DNA from: Gossypium raimondii
Taxonomy: Eukaryota; Streptophyta; Magnoliopsida; Malvales; Malvaceae
Reading direction: 5' to 3'
NCBI RefSeq assembly: GCF_025698545.1
Contig: NC_068566.1
Location: forward strand, 43,751,192 to 43,815,191
DNA length: 64,000 nt
The notes beneath the pieces were generated by a model, which worked only from the letters and a program-made list of their open reading frames with translations, was not told where the DNA came from and searched no databases. A program made the translations under genes and the position numbers. Of the stretch, positions 24,201 through 36,886 are shown one piece after another. How positions within the stretch are numbered: position 1 is the first letter of the stretch; each line of letters opens with the position of its first letter.

Positions 24201-24961
24201 TACTTAGAAAATTTCATATGGAAGATTGCAAAGCAATGAGTACTCCTATGAATCAAAAAGAGAAGCTAATAAAAAAAGATGGTTCTGCCAAAGTCATTGA
24301 AGCTGAGTTCAGGAGTTTGGTAGGTTGTCTAATGTACTTAACAACAACCAGACCCGACATCTTGAATGCTGTAAGTATTCTCTCCAGATTCATGCATTGT
24401 CCCAATGAGACTCACATGAGAGCTGCAAAAAGAGTTATCAGATACATCAAGGGGACCTGGAATTATGGAGTAAAGTTTTTAAAGCACAGGGAATTGAAGT
24501 TGATTGGTTTCTCTGACAGTGATTGGGGTGGCTCAACTGATGATATGAAGAGTACCTCTGGTTATTGTTTTTGCCTTGGATCAAGCATGTTCTCTTGGAG
24601 CTCGAAGAAGCAAGAAACTGTAGCTCAATCCACTGCTGAGGCAGAATTTGTGGCTGCAACAATTAACCAAGCTCTCTGGTTAAGGAAGATTCTTGTTGAT
24701 CTAAACATGGAGCAGAAGCAAAGCACAAAGATTCTAGTTGATAACCAGGCTGCCATTGCAATCTCTAACAATCCAGTCTTTCATGGGAAGACTAAGCATT
24801 TCAACATCAAGTTATTTTTTGTTCGAGAAGTTCAAAAGAGTGGTGATGTGTCTCTTTGTTACTGCGAATCTGAAGATCAAATTGCAGATATCTTCACCAA
24901 ACCACTGCCACTTAGCAAGTTTGAAAGCTTCAGGAAGAAACTTGGAGTTTGCAGCATCTAA
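21279..24961 (+). pseudogene. Copia pol (protease, integrase, RT, RNase H), broken and internally duplicated
   Basis: Protease has LIDSGCTNHM. The pre-integrase region has WHKRLGH, then shifts near 21790. Integrase pieces HTDLC, FIDDLTR, SDNGKEYTS and the conserved Glu in ERRNRF are spread over several frames with stops around 21970-22130. The RT N-terminal half (WVFRTELNPDGSVNKFKARLV) occurs twice. A stop at 23762 precedes LDVKSAFLNGVLQEEIFVEQPEGF. The catalytic YVDDLLITG is at about 24025, and RNase H motifs (SDSDWGG, STSGYCF, STAEAEFVA) follow to the terminal stop. It cannot make an active polyprotein. Confidence 0.9.
22477..23749 (+). repeat. Direct tandem duplication inside pol (about 640-base unit)
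   Basis: The unit starting 'ggtcaagcatgataagcttg' at 22477 repeats at 23116. Offset is 639 bases at the left and 642 after a scrambled patch (RGRH versus AEAGI), both in frame. The copies share the integrase C-terminus and RT N-terminus and differ at few positions. Confidence 0.9.
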
Positions 24962-24972
24962 ATAAGGAGGAG

Positions 24973-25280
24973 TGTTAAGATAATATGTTTAAGATTGCTG
25001 CCATTTAAATTTTTTCTGTTACTAAGTTTGAATAATTCTCCTTGACTTTAGGAGATTAGATTCTTGACTTGTTTGTTATTTTGTTATCAGTTTTTTAGCA
25101 ATTTTTTAGAACCTCTTTTTTCTATTTTTAATCTTGAATTTTCTGTATTTAAACCGTTGAGGTGTAAATCAATTAATATTCCAGTCTTCAATTATTTTTT
25201 CTACTTAAAAACTTCTCGTCTCTTCTTTATGCTTCAAATCTCTCGATCAACCATCAAAGTTCGAGTTCTAAACACCAACA
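24973..25280 (+). repeat. 3' LTR of the Copia element
   Basis: Preceded directly by the purine tract 'aaggagg ag' at about 24963-24972. It is followed by the right GACCT target duplication at 25281-25285. Confidence 0.92.
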
Positions 25281-25285
25281 GACCT

Positions 25286-25843
25286 GAAATGGCGCTAACC
25301 ATACAACTTATCAAATAGAAAAAGATGAAGCCATTCAAAGTTAGAAAATCCATAGTTAAGCCTTTACAAAACCAAAGAATTAGAATCATGGCCTCTTTCC
25401 CATGGATATCCGAAGCCCGTTAACAATATCTCAGCCAACTAACAGTCATTGATCTAAAGCTATCCGACCAACTAGGTAGGCAAATAGACCCTTCATAGTT
25501 ATCACTAGAAGACAACAGATTGTTGAAATCTCCCAAAAAATCCCCATGAAGATCCAGTAAAGTTGCCAAAGAGCATAATAGATCCCATCTAGCAGTGGGT
25601 TCAAGGACAAGCAGTTAAATCTCAAGCGAATAAACATGATAGCAACAAAAAATGAAAAAAGGGACTTTAGAGTTGGGTTGTGCATAGATTTAAGTATTGG
25701 AGAACAAACTTGGAATATTGTCATAGTATAACACTTTTCTTGCATTAATCCTACTTTGTAATCTGGTTCATCAATTGAGACAATGGTTACTACAGTTAGT
25801 GGAAGAAAAGTTGTAGCTGCTGATGCTTCCCAATTCAACCATT
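25286..25843 (-). mobile_element. LINE ORF2 fragment (endonuclease region), continuation
   Basis: Reading on the minus strand gives DFNNLLSSSDNYEG near 25500, the conserved GDFN block of plant LINE endonucleases, in several frames. It lies between the Copia insertion at 25280 and the gag-only element at 25849 and continues the fragment at 18990-20014. Confidence 0.65.
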
Positions 25844-25848
25844 CCGGG

Positions 25849-26272
25849 TGTTAGGGATCGACCCGATTAAGCAGCAAGTAACAAAAAAATGGAATAAATT
25901 GAGAAATTGAACACACAAATTTAACGTGGAAAACCCCTCCAAAGAGGATAAAAAACCACGGGCAAAGATAATTTTACTATAATGGCAAAAGAACGAATAG
26001 TACAAAAGATGAACATAAAACTAAACCCCAAAAACCCGAAAACAAAGAACCCTCAAAACGTAAACATAAAATTCTCTAAATGTGCTATGAGTTCTAATGT
26101 CTAATGGGTTTTTTTACTAAGGTTGTAAAAGAGCCTATTTATAGGCTAAATTCATATGTCAAATAATAATAAAATAATCTAAACTAATTAGTGTTTGACT
26201 GAAACAAATAAACAATGTTTAACTAAAAGATTATTTCTCAAATTTGACTGAAAATGTGAGTCATACTTAACA
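25849..26272 (-). repeat. 3' LTR of gag-only element copy 1
   Basis: Contains 'cctatttatagg', which on the element strand fits a TATA region about 270 bases from the LTR end. Confidence 0.85.
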
Positions 26273-26330
26273 AATCTCCACCTTGACTCATATTTTCACA
26301 ACGTCATCTTTGCCAAAGCCTGCCACGAGC

Positions 26331-27742
26331 CTATCTTGAACTATGCAAGGAATTAATTGAGTCGAATCTGTGCTTATAAACTGGAAGACTTCTAGCCTTC
26401 GACTTGTACACTGCCAAATCAAAACTAACTCGGGTCTGATTTTCACGAACACAATGCCCTAACTTTTCAAAACTTGCATTCAAAAGAGAACCTCTCTTCA
26501 ACGAAACGGTCATACATTTTTCCCTCCTATGACCAAGTTGCCTCCGCTCTAAACGAGTGGACTTCGAGTCTGTAACGGATGAGGGACGTCTGATTTCACC
26601 GGTCACTGTAGAACCTTCCAGAATATAAAGACTGCCAGTTCTTTTACCTTTTAACAAAACGAGAGCTCCACGAGATACTTTAATACTGCTCGACTCGATG
26701 TTGATTCTGCATCCTTTCAAGTCTAAAATACTCAATGAGATGAGATTCTTTCGTAAATCAGGTACATACCTGACATCTGAGAGTGTCCTAATTGTCCCAT
26801 CGTGTGTCCTGATTTTAACAGTTCCAATACCAACTACCTTACTAGATGAATCGTTTCCCATGTGCACAACTCCACCTTCAACCGAACTGTATGTAGAGAA
26901 CTATTTTCTATTGGGACACATGTGGAAAGAACATCCCGAATCTAGGATCCACTTGGACGTGAGCTTGGAGTTATCACTTGTTGACACTAATAAGAAATCA
27001 TCACCGCGCCAAATTAGCACCAGCTACATCTTCCTCGTTACTCTCAGCAGCTCTTTTATTTCGCAGTTTATAACAATTTGCTTTGACGTGACCTAAATTT
27101 TTACAATAGCGACACCTTTTTGTCTCATTTCTTTGATGCTACCAAAACGGAAGCTTGCCTATCTGCCTTGCTATCCAAATAATGCTCATTGTCAAGTTTG
27201 TCTCTACTCAACAAATGACTCTTCACATCTTCGAACGATATTTTGTCTCTGCCATAAATCAGTGTCTCCCTGAAAGACTTGTATGAAGGGGGTAAAGAGC
27301 ACAATAATAGCATAGCCTGATCTTCATCATCAATATGAACCTCAACGTTCTTTAAATCATTTAAAAGAGTAATGAATTGACTGATGTGATCTCTAAGAAG
27401 CTCACATTCGTTCATGCGAAACGTAAATAGACGTTGTTTCAACACTAAACGGTTAGCCAGAGACTTAGTCGCATAAAGAGTTTCTAACCTTTTCCACAAG
27501 GCAGATGAGGTCTTCTCCATCAATACCTCATGCAATACCATATTCGCGAGACACAACTGGATTGCAGATAAGGCATTTTCATCAAGCTCTTCCCATTCTT
27601 TTTTATTTAGATTCTCAGGCTTTTTCCTGGTAACAACCTTTTTCAAACCAGATTGAACTAGAATTGCCATCATCCGAACTTGCCACAGATTGAAATTTGT
27701 CTCACCATCGAACTTTTCAATTTCAAACCTTGTTGTTGCCAT
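26331..27742 (-). pseudogene. Gag-protease of the short LTR element, copy 1, broken
   Basis: Starts MATTRFEIEKFDGETNFNLW at 27742, a Copia-type gag (UBN2 family). The frame stops at 27125 after VASKK, where copy 2 has CGA for the TGA here and one base fewer in the following A run. A zinc knuckle and LDSGCSFHMC (protease) follow in shifted frames near 26910-27110. The second open part (26331-26867) reads NLISLSILDLKG, TGSLYILEG and RRQLGHRREK, a degenerate pre-integrase motif, and ends at SLHSSR. Confidence 0.85.
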
Positions 27743-27782
27743 ATCTGAATGGGCTGATATTTGAACTAGCTCTAATACTACT

Positions 27783-28208
27783 TGTTAGGGATCGACCAGA
27801 TTAAGCAATAAGTAACAAAAAGCGAAATAAATTGAGAAATTGAACACACAAATTTAACGTGGAAAAACCCCTCCAAAGAGGATAAAAAATCACGGGCAAA
27901 GATAATTTTACTATAATGGCAAAAGAACGAAGAGTACAAAAGATGAAGATAAAACTAAACCCCAAAAACCCGAAAACAAAGAACCCTCAAAACGTAAACA
28001 CCAAATTCTCTAAATGTGTTATGAGTTCTAATCTCTAATGGGTGTTTTTTTACTAAGGTTGTAAAAGAGCCTATTTATAGGCTAAATTCATATGTCAAAT
28101 AATAATAAAATAATCTAAACTAATCAGTGTTTGACTGAAACAAATAAATAGAGTTTAACTAAAAGATTATTTCTCAAATTTGACTGAAAATAGAAGTCAT
28201 ACTTAACA
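27783..28208 (-). repeat. 5' LTR of gag-only element copy 1
   Basis: Near-identical to 25849-26272. Ends match TG..CA. Confidence 0.85.
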
Positions 28209-28213
28209 CCGGG

Positions 28214-28400
28214 AAAGGGAGAGGATTAGAATGGCAAGGTAAAGAAGCTATCACAAGAAGGCAGCTTCAACAACAAGAAGATTCAATTAGGATGACTAGA
28301 GGGAGGCCTCCAAAGAACCATACATGAGGACACAAGGAAGCCAAACTTGGGCTATATAAAGTGCAAAATACTGGAACACTTGACAAATTTATGGTGATTT
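28214..28400 (-). mobile_element. Possible further piece of the interrupted LINE
   Basis: It must have been contiguous with 25843 before the gag-only element inserted, because the TSD is exact. I do not recognise a domain in it. Confidence 0.35.
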
Positions 28401-29540
28401 TGACAAGAATAGTATTTGACTTTTTTTTAAAAATTATTTTGAACAATAAAGTTAGTGGTCAAGAATTATTGAATTGTGCCTGCACTATAGAAAAGTAAAA
28501 TAATATTCAACATCAAAATATTGAAGTAAACATATATGTAATTAAGGTAAAAAGTTATATTTATATATTTATTTTAACATAAATAATTATATATTTATTT
28601 GTTTATTTTAATATAACTAATTTTATTCATATACAATAATACTTTTATAGGATGCCAAAGAAAAAAAATCAATTTTATATACTTAGGTTGACAAAGAACA
28701 TGAGAGCTAAAGAAGATCAACTGTTTGGTGAATTTTTATTCTAGTTGGTAATGGAACCGAACCTACAATACATGATGACTTAATATTTTGTTATAAGAAA
28801 TAGTGATAAAATATGAAAATTAGAAAACATGTGAAAATGCTTTAATAGATGTTGTTTTCCCAACTGAATGACAATTCTATTTAAACACATATGAAAATTG
28901 TGTAATTTTGATGACAACAATAGACTACGTGGGCAAAATAAATGAGAAGATGAACAAGTTTGTATGTGATAGTAAAACATTCGTAAGTTTCAATTATGGA
29001 TAATACAAATAATGACTATCTAGAAGTATTCTAGAAAATACTTCTACCAAATGGTTTGTCTCCACATACATGTGTCTTAAAAGTCAATTGTTTGATAACA
29101 CTTTTAAGAAATTTAGATCCATCAAATGGTTTGTGTAATGGAGCAAGAGCGGTCTGTAAATGTTTTAATAACAATGTAATATGCACTGAGATTACAATTG
29201 GTCAACATACTAAAAAGTAAGTCTTTTTTACCAAGAATTTCATTCTCACCTACAAAAAATGAAGGATATCCTTTTTAGTTTAAGCGAACAATTTTTTTTA
29301 GTAAAATATAGGCTGATTTTATAACACACTGTTAAACAAAAGAATCATAAAAAAAACATGCAGTGTCTCTTTACCATACCAAAATCAGCCAAAGTGTTTT
29401 CTCTGAAAAAACTACCCTCGTACCCACAAAAGAAAACAGAACGCTTTGAAGACGAACCCTTGGAGGTTCAACAGAACCTTCTCCAAAAACAAAGCCAACT
29501 TTCAGCGAGCCCTCACTCTGCTGTTCCACGCAATCCTATC
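28401..29540. other. Non-coding stretch, no gene recognised
   Basis: AT-rich. Short frames only, with no recognisable motif. Confidence 0.35.
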
Positions 29541-29569
29541 CTTTCTTACCACCATCCAAACTAGCTCCG

Positions 29570-31360
29570 GTACATCGATAGTCCAGATCTGACCAACCCC
29601 TTTCCTCCGACCCTCAATAGCCAAGGCATGCGCCACTTCATTCACTTTCCGAGGCATGAAATTGAAGGTAACTGCTTCAAACTTCCTTCTTAACTAATGT
29701 ATATGGAAAATGATCGGTCTGATAATTGATTTCCCTGCCTCCCTGCTTCTGATGTTTTTTATCACAGATAGTGCGTCCCCTTCGACCTCGAACCGCCGGA
29801 ATCCCATTTTGTGCGCAAATACCAAAGCCCTCTCACAAGCCTATGCCTCCACCACAAACGAATCAGCAACATTTAGAACCAGATAAGTTTCCCCTCCAAC
29901 AACCTCTCCTTTATAGTCTCTAGCTAGAACTGCTGTTGTGGCTAACCCCGTATCCTGTGAAAACGCTGCATCAAAATTAATTTTAATGAGACCATCATCC
30001 GGTGGTCTCCAACATTCATTCACAGTAGATCCAGTAACGGAGCTGGAAATCGCATTATGTAAACTTAACTCTTGAACATAGCCACGAATGAAACCGAGAA
30101 CTTCCTGCTTTGAGAAATTAACTCCTTCATGCACTAACCTGTTTCTGCGATGCCAGAGACTCCACAGTGAAATAGCTATAAACTTTTTTTGACTGTTATC
30201 TGCTTCCGAAAAAGTTCTTACAAAATTTTCTTTATGCCCCAGTAAACCGTCAGAAGGGGAAATCTGCACTTTTAAAGCATCCCAGATGTCCTGCAAGATA
30301 ACACACACCCACAAGAGATGGTCAGAGGTTTCCAGCTCCGTTTTGCACAGTGGGCACACTGCTTCTTCGCACAAAGTTCGTCGTGCCAGATTTCCGTAGT
30401 GAGGCACCAAATTATGAAACAACCTCCACATATGTATTTTAATTTTTGTCGGAATATCAAGTTTCCACATTCCCTGATAGAACCATCTGTACTCCTCGAT
30501 TTTAGGGGATAAATTAGGCATATTTTGTAATAATTCTGTAACAAGGGCCCGGTAACCACTCTTGATCGTGTATTCACTCGTGCCTTCGAACTTCCAGACT
30601 CTTATATCTTCTAGTCTACTATCAGAAATAGGGATAGTGAGAATTCTGTTTACTGTTTCACTATCAACTAGCTTATGGATAAGCTCTCTGTTCCAAGTAC
30701 TACCCTCAATAAGTTGATCAACCGTTATCCAGCTAGTTCTAATATCGTGACCTTGAATTTTGTTGTTTTCTTTCCCAGGTAACCAGGGGTCATTTCAAAT
30801 ATTAATGTGGGTTCCATTCCCCACCATCCACACCAGCCCATCTCGAATCACATCACGAGCACTACAAATGCTTCTCCAAGTAAATGAAGGGTAAGAACCG
30901 ACCTTGGCTGATAAAATGTCTGAAAACAGAAAATAACGTGCTTTAAACACTTTAACTAAAAGGCAGTTGGGACTAGTCAGAATACGCCAAACCTGTTTAG
31001 CTAACAAAGCTTTATTGAACAGAAACAAATCTTTGAACCCCATTCCCCCTAGATATTTTGGTCTGCAAAGCGATTCTCAAGTACTCCAATGAATCCCCTT
31101 TGACGTTTTATTATTAGTCCACCAAAATCTATTCATGATTCCTTCAAGTTTTTGACAGACAGTCCTTGGTAAAAGAAAACATTGCATCACATAAATTGAC
31201 GTAGCCTGCAATATCGACTTAATGAAAACCTCCTTCCCCCTATTGACAAATATCGCACACTCTATCCATCAACCCTTTTCTTGAATGTATCCACATAATT
31301 GGCAAAAGCCCACTTTTTCGTCCTTCCCACCATCATCGACAATCCTAGATACTTTTTCTA
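29570..31360 (-). mobile_element. LINE ORF2 3' part (RT tail, zf-RVT, RNase H)
   Basis: On the minus strand 31043-30795 reads [20 protein letters not shown] and then KARYF, the post-RT block of plant LINEs. The frame 30521-29841 holds a zinc-binding RT domain (IPTKIKIHMWRLFHNLVP, CPLCKTELETSDHLLW-C) and an RNase H start (KINFDAAF). NEVAHALA at about 29635 is the RNase H C-terminus. Upstream, 31080-31200 gives degenerate MNRFWW-type sequence. Stops separate these blocks, so the element is dead and 5'-truncated. Confidence 0.85.
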
Positions 31361-31760
31361 TACGTCTTTGTTTTACTATAACTATAAATAAAGCACAAAG
31401 CCAAATAATACCGATGGTAGAAGTATATTTACCGTAACGTGTTTTCTCTCATTGAAAACTATATGTTGCACTTATAGGGTTTATAGTCTCGTCATCAAAA
31501 GTGTTAGTCAAATCCAAAAAGAAAAGCATGAAATAAGAAAAATACACAAAATATGTGACATATATGGAAGCGTTACTACAAGAAAGGTACATATACAACA
31601 TTTTTTATAATAGAAAATAAAATTATTATATGTATTTATAATATAATTTATTTGTTTATATTGGTTTTACAAGATCAAAACAATGAGAATTGAATAGTGG
31701 GATGTATGATACTATAATATGTCCACGTGTTTATAAAATAACATTTTATAATAGGAAAAA
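31361..31760. other. Non-coding stretch, no gene recognised
   Basis: AT-rich, no element ends seen. Confidence 0.3.
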
Positions 31761-31935
31761 TATTTGGTACACTCTTTGGTGGAGATTTTAAATTCCACAA
31801 GTAGAATTAAAGGATTGACAAGTGTCCTATAGAGGTATAGTAAATTATTAGAAAATATATATTTAAAAAAAGAGGCAAATATCAAAATTTTAAGGTTGCT
31901 TGTGAAATAAAAAAAGTACACTAGTGTACCAAATA
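31761..31935. mobile_element. MITE-like element, 175 bases
   Basis: Inverted ends TATTTGGTACACT and AGTGTACCAAATA match over 13 bases. A TA duplication would fit if the TIR starts at TTTGG. The interior is AT-rich and non-coding. Confidence 0.55.
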
Positions 31936-32150
31936 CTCACCCTTTATAGTATTGTACCTATTACTTACAAAATAATATGTATTTTAAATCTTATTACATT
32001 AAATATGTTATATATGATTTATTACTTTTTTTAATTTTAAAAAATTGCATTTGAATTTTTTTGAATTTATAAAAATACCCTTTATTTTTCATCATATTAC
32101 TAAATTTGCATTTAAAAATAATTATAATATTTATCATATTGAACCTCCAT
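31936..32150. other. Non-coding stretch
   Basis: AT-rich, nothing recognised. Confidence 0.3.
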
Positions 32151-32159
32151 GGCTTCAAG

Positions 32160-32580
32160 GTTCGAGAGAATTTCTTTAAACATTATTAAGTGTTCATGCA
32201 CAGACATACCTTCCTCCAAACAATGAGCATAAGGACATTACTTCATATACATCTTGCTAGTTAGAGTTTTCGACATACACAGTCGTTCTAGCCTCTTCCA
32301 TAATGCAGTGACGGTCTTCTCCTTCATTGCATCCTGCAAAATTTCATTAGACAAATGTAGATGTAATTGCGTCAAAACCTTTTGATCCTTACGCTTATTC
32401 TCTTCATCCGTTAATGTCGAAGCCATCTTATCTATCTCTAGCAAGGCATCCTCCAGACCCATCTGCGCAAGAACTGCATGCATATTAATCTGCCACAACG
32501 TGAATCTGGTGTTGCGACCCAACAACGAAATTTCATATTTTAGCGACGTCATTATCGTGATCGAGATAAGCAACCTTGAA
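32160..32580 (-). pseudogene. Copia gag remnant
   Basis: From a start at about 32550 the minus strand reads MTSLKYEISLLGRNTRFTLW, then ALWKRLERLCMSKTLTSKMYMK, a Copia gag N-terminal domain of a family other than the two above. After a stop near 32238 the frame goes on with CPYAHCLEEGMSVHEHL. The rest of gag and all of pol are missing beyond about 32150. Confidence 0.75.
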
Positions 32581-32596
32581 AGCTATGATACCAATT

Positions 32597-32944
32597 TGTG
32601 AAAAATAGAACGTCGATAATGGCAATGTATCGCAAAAAAAAAGAGAAAGGAAAAACACATATTTTTACATGGAAACCCTTTCGGGAAAAAATCACAGGCA
32701 GAGGAAAAGATAATTCAATATGTCGAATTCGAATGATTATAAGAGGAGTAGACTATGTTTATTTATAGGTGTGTAAAACCATATTCTAATCAAAATAAAA
32801 TAGAAGTAACGCAGTAATGTTAAAACACCTTATTCAAATCAACATTAAACAGAGGAAGTACACTTCTATTCGAACTTCTCTTGCACACTTGTATGTTACC
32901 ACTTGTATTTTATTTTATCATGAATTTGGGTCATATCTCTAACA
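32597..32944 (-). repeat. 5' LTR of the Copia remnant
   Basis: On the minus strand it starts TGTTAGAGATATG and ends TTTTTCACA. The following 'aattggtatcatagct' is a Met-tRNA primer site, which fixes the LTR end and its link to the gag remnant. The other LTR is not in view. Confidence 0.7.
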
Positions 32945-32959
32945 CGTCTTGCATGTTTT

Positions 32960-34180
32960 TCATTCAGATTTTGTTTATGCATGCCATGTTACATTGCATG
33001 GGGTTGAGATAATATGGTAAGGAGGAAGTTTTGACAATTTAATGATCTGTATTATCTGATGGTTTAACCACATTTCTGTTCTAGAAGATTTACTGCAATT
33101 ATAGTGGTTCGACCACACATATCTGTTTTGGCAGGTTGGCTGCAATATAATGGCTTGACCACATATATCTTATATGGCAGTTTTAACTGCAACTCTAGTG
33201 GCATTGTCCACAATTATCTGTTGGTGTGTTTTTGGATGGACGAGTTCTGGGGAACTCTAATTTGGTGAGTAGCGGAGTTGGGTAGGAAGTTTTCTGAAAA
33301 ATATGCATTCTATTTTCTAATAATATTGCACCGGCATAATCACGCATGCACAAGTTTTGTAATTTGAGTTTGGTGAAATTCTGGATTTTATTTTGTTTAA
33401 AACAAACTATTGTAATTCTTTCAGATTCAGCCGTAACGTCTAGGTCAGATTTTAGGGTGTTATATAATATATATATTTATTCATGAATGTATGAATGTTG
33501 TATTAATGAGCAACTCTGAGAATTGATTATTTGATACATGAAACTGAAAGTTATGATGCTTAAATGGTGGTGGCATTGAAGTACCGTACTTTGAATTGAA
33601 TTGCTATCTATGTTAATTATGAGCAATGTCATTTATTATATATCTTGTTAGTAGTTTATATTGGTTTTATTGTAAATGAATTTACACTGAGTGTCATAAC
33701 TCACTTCCCTTAATTTTCCATCCTTTTAGATAACCCATCAAGTGAGGACACGAGCGCGACATTCAGATGAACACGATTTACTTTTGTTTTCTTTAAATAT
33801 TTTAGTTTCTTTAATATGTTTTATTTCTTTAAAAATATTGTCATTATTTATTATAAACCATGACATGTTAGTGTTTAGATTTGATCATATGTTGTATGAC
33901 ATGCTTTATAAATTTTAAATTAGGATATTAGATTATAATTATATGATGAAACCGATTTTCTTAACAAACATAAACAGTTTCCATCTTTTCCGTTGCAAAG
34001 TAATAAATAAGATTTGAGGTATAATAAATTAAAAGAATATCTAAGTTTTCTAAACAAATTAAACAAACCTTTTAAAATGACCGTTTCCAAAAAGTCTGAT
34101 AGCTTGTCGGGCCGCTTCAATGGCTAATATAATCTCTTGAATTCGGGTCTAACGTCTAGGTTGGGTTGGGAAGTTTATTC
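32960..34180. mobile_element. Degraded LTR-like sequence with a ~50-base repeat
   Basis: Between 33090 and 33225 three imperfect units of the pattern 'ctgcaa..tagtgg..gaccaca..tatctg' are arrayed. Further on are 'ataacccatcaagtgaggacacgagcgcg' (about 33730) and two 'taacgtctaggt' stretches (33430, 34150). The composition recalls cotton Gypsy LTRs. No termini are defined. Confidence 0.35.
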
Positions 34181-36780
34181 CTACATTAAATATGTTATAC
34201 ATGATCTATTACTTTTTTTTTAATTTAGAAACAAAAGTGTTTGGAAAAACTTTTGAATTTACGAGAATACCCTTTATTTTCTATCATATTACTAAATTCA
34301 CATTTAAAAATAATTATAATATTTAACTTAAAATTATTAGTTAAAAATTGAAGTAAAATAAAAATTTTGGTAATTATATATTTAAAATAATTATAATTTA
34401 GTTTACAATTATTAATTAAAAATATTTGACGTAAAAAGTTGTGCTAATTTTATTGAAGTAACATAGAGTTATTATTTGAATAGAATTCTAAGCATTTTCA
34501 TTATCACTTAATTAAAAATAGATTTATGTACCAACTAAAATTTAAGTTTAGCTTTATAAATAACATCCTGTAATTAGATATATTTGATTAAGTAGTATTT
34601 AAGAAAATTGTCGATAAAAAAATTAGAGATTGTTAGCATTAATAAGTTAGAATTATATATATATATATATATATTTATATATAAAGAAAAATAATGGTTA
34701 TTCAAGAGGCAATAATAAACCATATTCAAACAACAACGACATTGGAAAAAAAAATTGAAGATTATTTTAATTATTGATGAGATAATATAATATATGAATT
34801 TTTTATAATTATGTTGTATGTTGTTTATACCATTTGAAGCATACACTCTTAAAACTGATTTTTTTTATATTTTTAATTATCATCATTAATATAATTAAAA
34901 TCATAAGCAACAAATGTGACATTAGAAACTAGACTCCAATAATATATTAAAAATGAAAAGTTTGATAAGGCTCACGAGCTGCTTGAGCCGAGCATTACTA
35001 AGTTCGACTTTAACTTGATCAATGACTCCAACTGCTCAAACTAATTGTAGTAATTACCAAATCGAGTTCAATCGAGTTGAAACATTTTCGAATTCAACTT
35101 GAATAGTTTTAGAGGACCAATTCTTCATGTACCCACCTAATTTATTTCTAGTATTTTCCTTTTATGAATCATGTTAAAGAAAGATAGAATTCAATATATT
35201 TTATCACAAGAAAAAAAGTGATTCATACGATATATTCCTAGAGAAAATAATCAAGCAACATACACTTTAGCTAAAATGACATTTACAAATGAAGGTGATT
35301 TATGCTTATATGAAAGTTTGGGAATTATCAGAAGCGGATATTCCTAACGGTGTCCTTTTTCCCTGGTTGTAGTATGTAATATTTTGTTTTTAGACTATTT
35401 GTTAAAAAAAAACCGGCAATTTTTATTTTAGAAATTAGGAGAGGCGATAAAATCGGAGATACTAAAGACAAGCAAAGTTGTTAAGTCAAAATTCATTGCG
35501 TAGATAATATATTGTTTAAAATATTATATTTTTTATAAAGCTATTTAATAGTTTGTCACTATCCACGTTGGATAATCTATTTGTTTAATGTTATTATTTT
35601 TGGGTAAATTATATTTAAGGTCATTAAATTATTAATAAGTTTATGTTTTAGTCACTTAACTTTAAAAAATTATAAAAATATCACTAAATTATTCGAAAGT
35701 TTTCATTTAAGTTATTAAACTATTTAAATGTTCTTTTTTAAGTTACTGGGCTATTCAATTCTTTTTTCTTAGAAAAAGCCTACGAGCTTTAAGCGACGAT
35801 TTGACAATTGATATGATGGATCGGTACTCATCGACAAGTAATAGAACATATCTTAGATTCAAGTCGATTTAGCGGTCAATGTCGGAGATAGAAGAAAAAA
35901 TCTATTTAAATTTTAGTTCGTAAATTCATAACGTTCAAAATTATTTCATGAAAATAAAAATTGAACTACAGAAAAGAAAGGGAATGTGAGCTTTGAATTA
36001 GTATAGGCAGTGAGAACAAAAAAGACTATACAATGATAATTTTAATAGTCCAATGACTTAAATGAAAACTTTTGACTAATTCAATAACTATTTTATAACT
36101 TTTTATAATTGAGTAACTAAAACATAAATTTACTAATAACTTATTCAACTTAAATTAATTTTTTTCATTCAAGTTGAAGTGCGTCAGCAAGCAATAATTT
36201 AGAATTATTAATTCGATAAAATAAATTATATTCCCAAAATAACCTAAAATATTACCATTCAAAATTCTCAGAATAGAAACACGAAACAAGCAAGTTGCTC
36301 ATAAAATAAATTAAATTATTACAAGAGTAACTGAGCAAGCCATTGTGGACTTTGACACATACAAACGCTGTCTGTTTTCCTTAAATTTACTTAAATACTA
36401 ATAACTCTCAGTTTAGTGTTTAGGATCTTGACTTTAAAATTTAAAATTTAAATTTTAAAATTATTAGTATTTACTATTTAAGATTTAAGGTTTAAGTCTC
36501 TAAGTATTCAGGTTTAGGGTCCATCATGCGTAGTTGTAATATATAAGTCTCTATTTTATCATTTTCACATGTCATGTGTGAATTTTATCCGATTTTATTC
36601 TATTCTTTATCACATTTATTTTAAGTTGTGTAGTAATAATAAATCTTTAAAAAATTAATGCTATTTGCATTTATTTAACTCTTCAATTATTTTTATTTTA
36701 TTCAATAATGTGACGTAATTCTCAGATAAAATATTCTCCCCAAAATTAGTAGCACTGTCAATAAACTATTGGAATTACGT
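34181..36780. other. Intergenic, AT-rich, no gene recognised
   Basis: Includes an (AT)n microsatellite at 34654-34675 and low-complexity 'aaatttaaaatttaaattttaaaa' near 36440. No protein-like frame is seen. Confidence 0.4.
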
Positions 36781-36886
36781 CAACGGCGGCTAGTTGCCGT
36801 TTCTTCTGTTTCATTTAATTGGCGAGCCCTTCACATCACCTACATCACACTCATTTGTTTTTTGTTTTTAACATCTTCAAAGCCCC

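Larger units (their letters stand above)
20020..25280 (+). mobile_element. Copia LTR retrotransposon, complete in outline but inactivated
   Basis: 5261 bases with two 308-base LTRs (TGTTAAG...CCAACA), a Met-tRNA-type primer site after the 5' LTR, a purine tract before the 3' LTR, and a perfect 5-base TSD. Domain order gag, protease, integrase, reverse transcriptase, RNase H is that of Copia. The LTRs differ at roughly a dozen sites by eye, mostly C/T and G/A changes, so insertion is not very recent. It sits inside a LINE. Confidence 0.93.
25849..28208 (-). mobile_element. Short LTR retroelement with gag-protease only, copy 1, TSD CCGGG
   Basis: LTRs at 25849-26272 and 27783-28208 (on the minus strand TGTTAAG...CCTAACA). 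A perfect TSD CCGGG lies at 25844-25848 and 28209-28213. The primer site is degenerate next to 27783, and the purine tract 'aaggtggagatt' abuts 26272 on the minus strand. The 1.5 kb interior holds gag, a zinc-knuckle remnant, a protease remnant and a short pre-integrase piece, but no integrase core, RT or RNase H. It is non-autonomous, like the TR-GAG elements described in plants. Confidence 0.88.

Noticed and set aside
28780..28980. 66-residue minus-strand frame
   Set aside because: AT-rich random frame without motifs or supporting context.
29358..29564. 68-residue plus-strand frame as a small gene
   Set aside because: It lies next to and partly in the 3' end of a minus-strand LINE and shows no features of a real protein.
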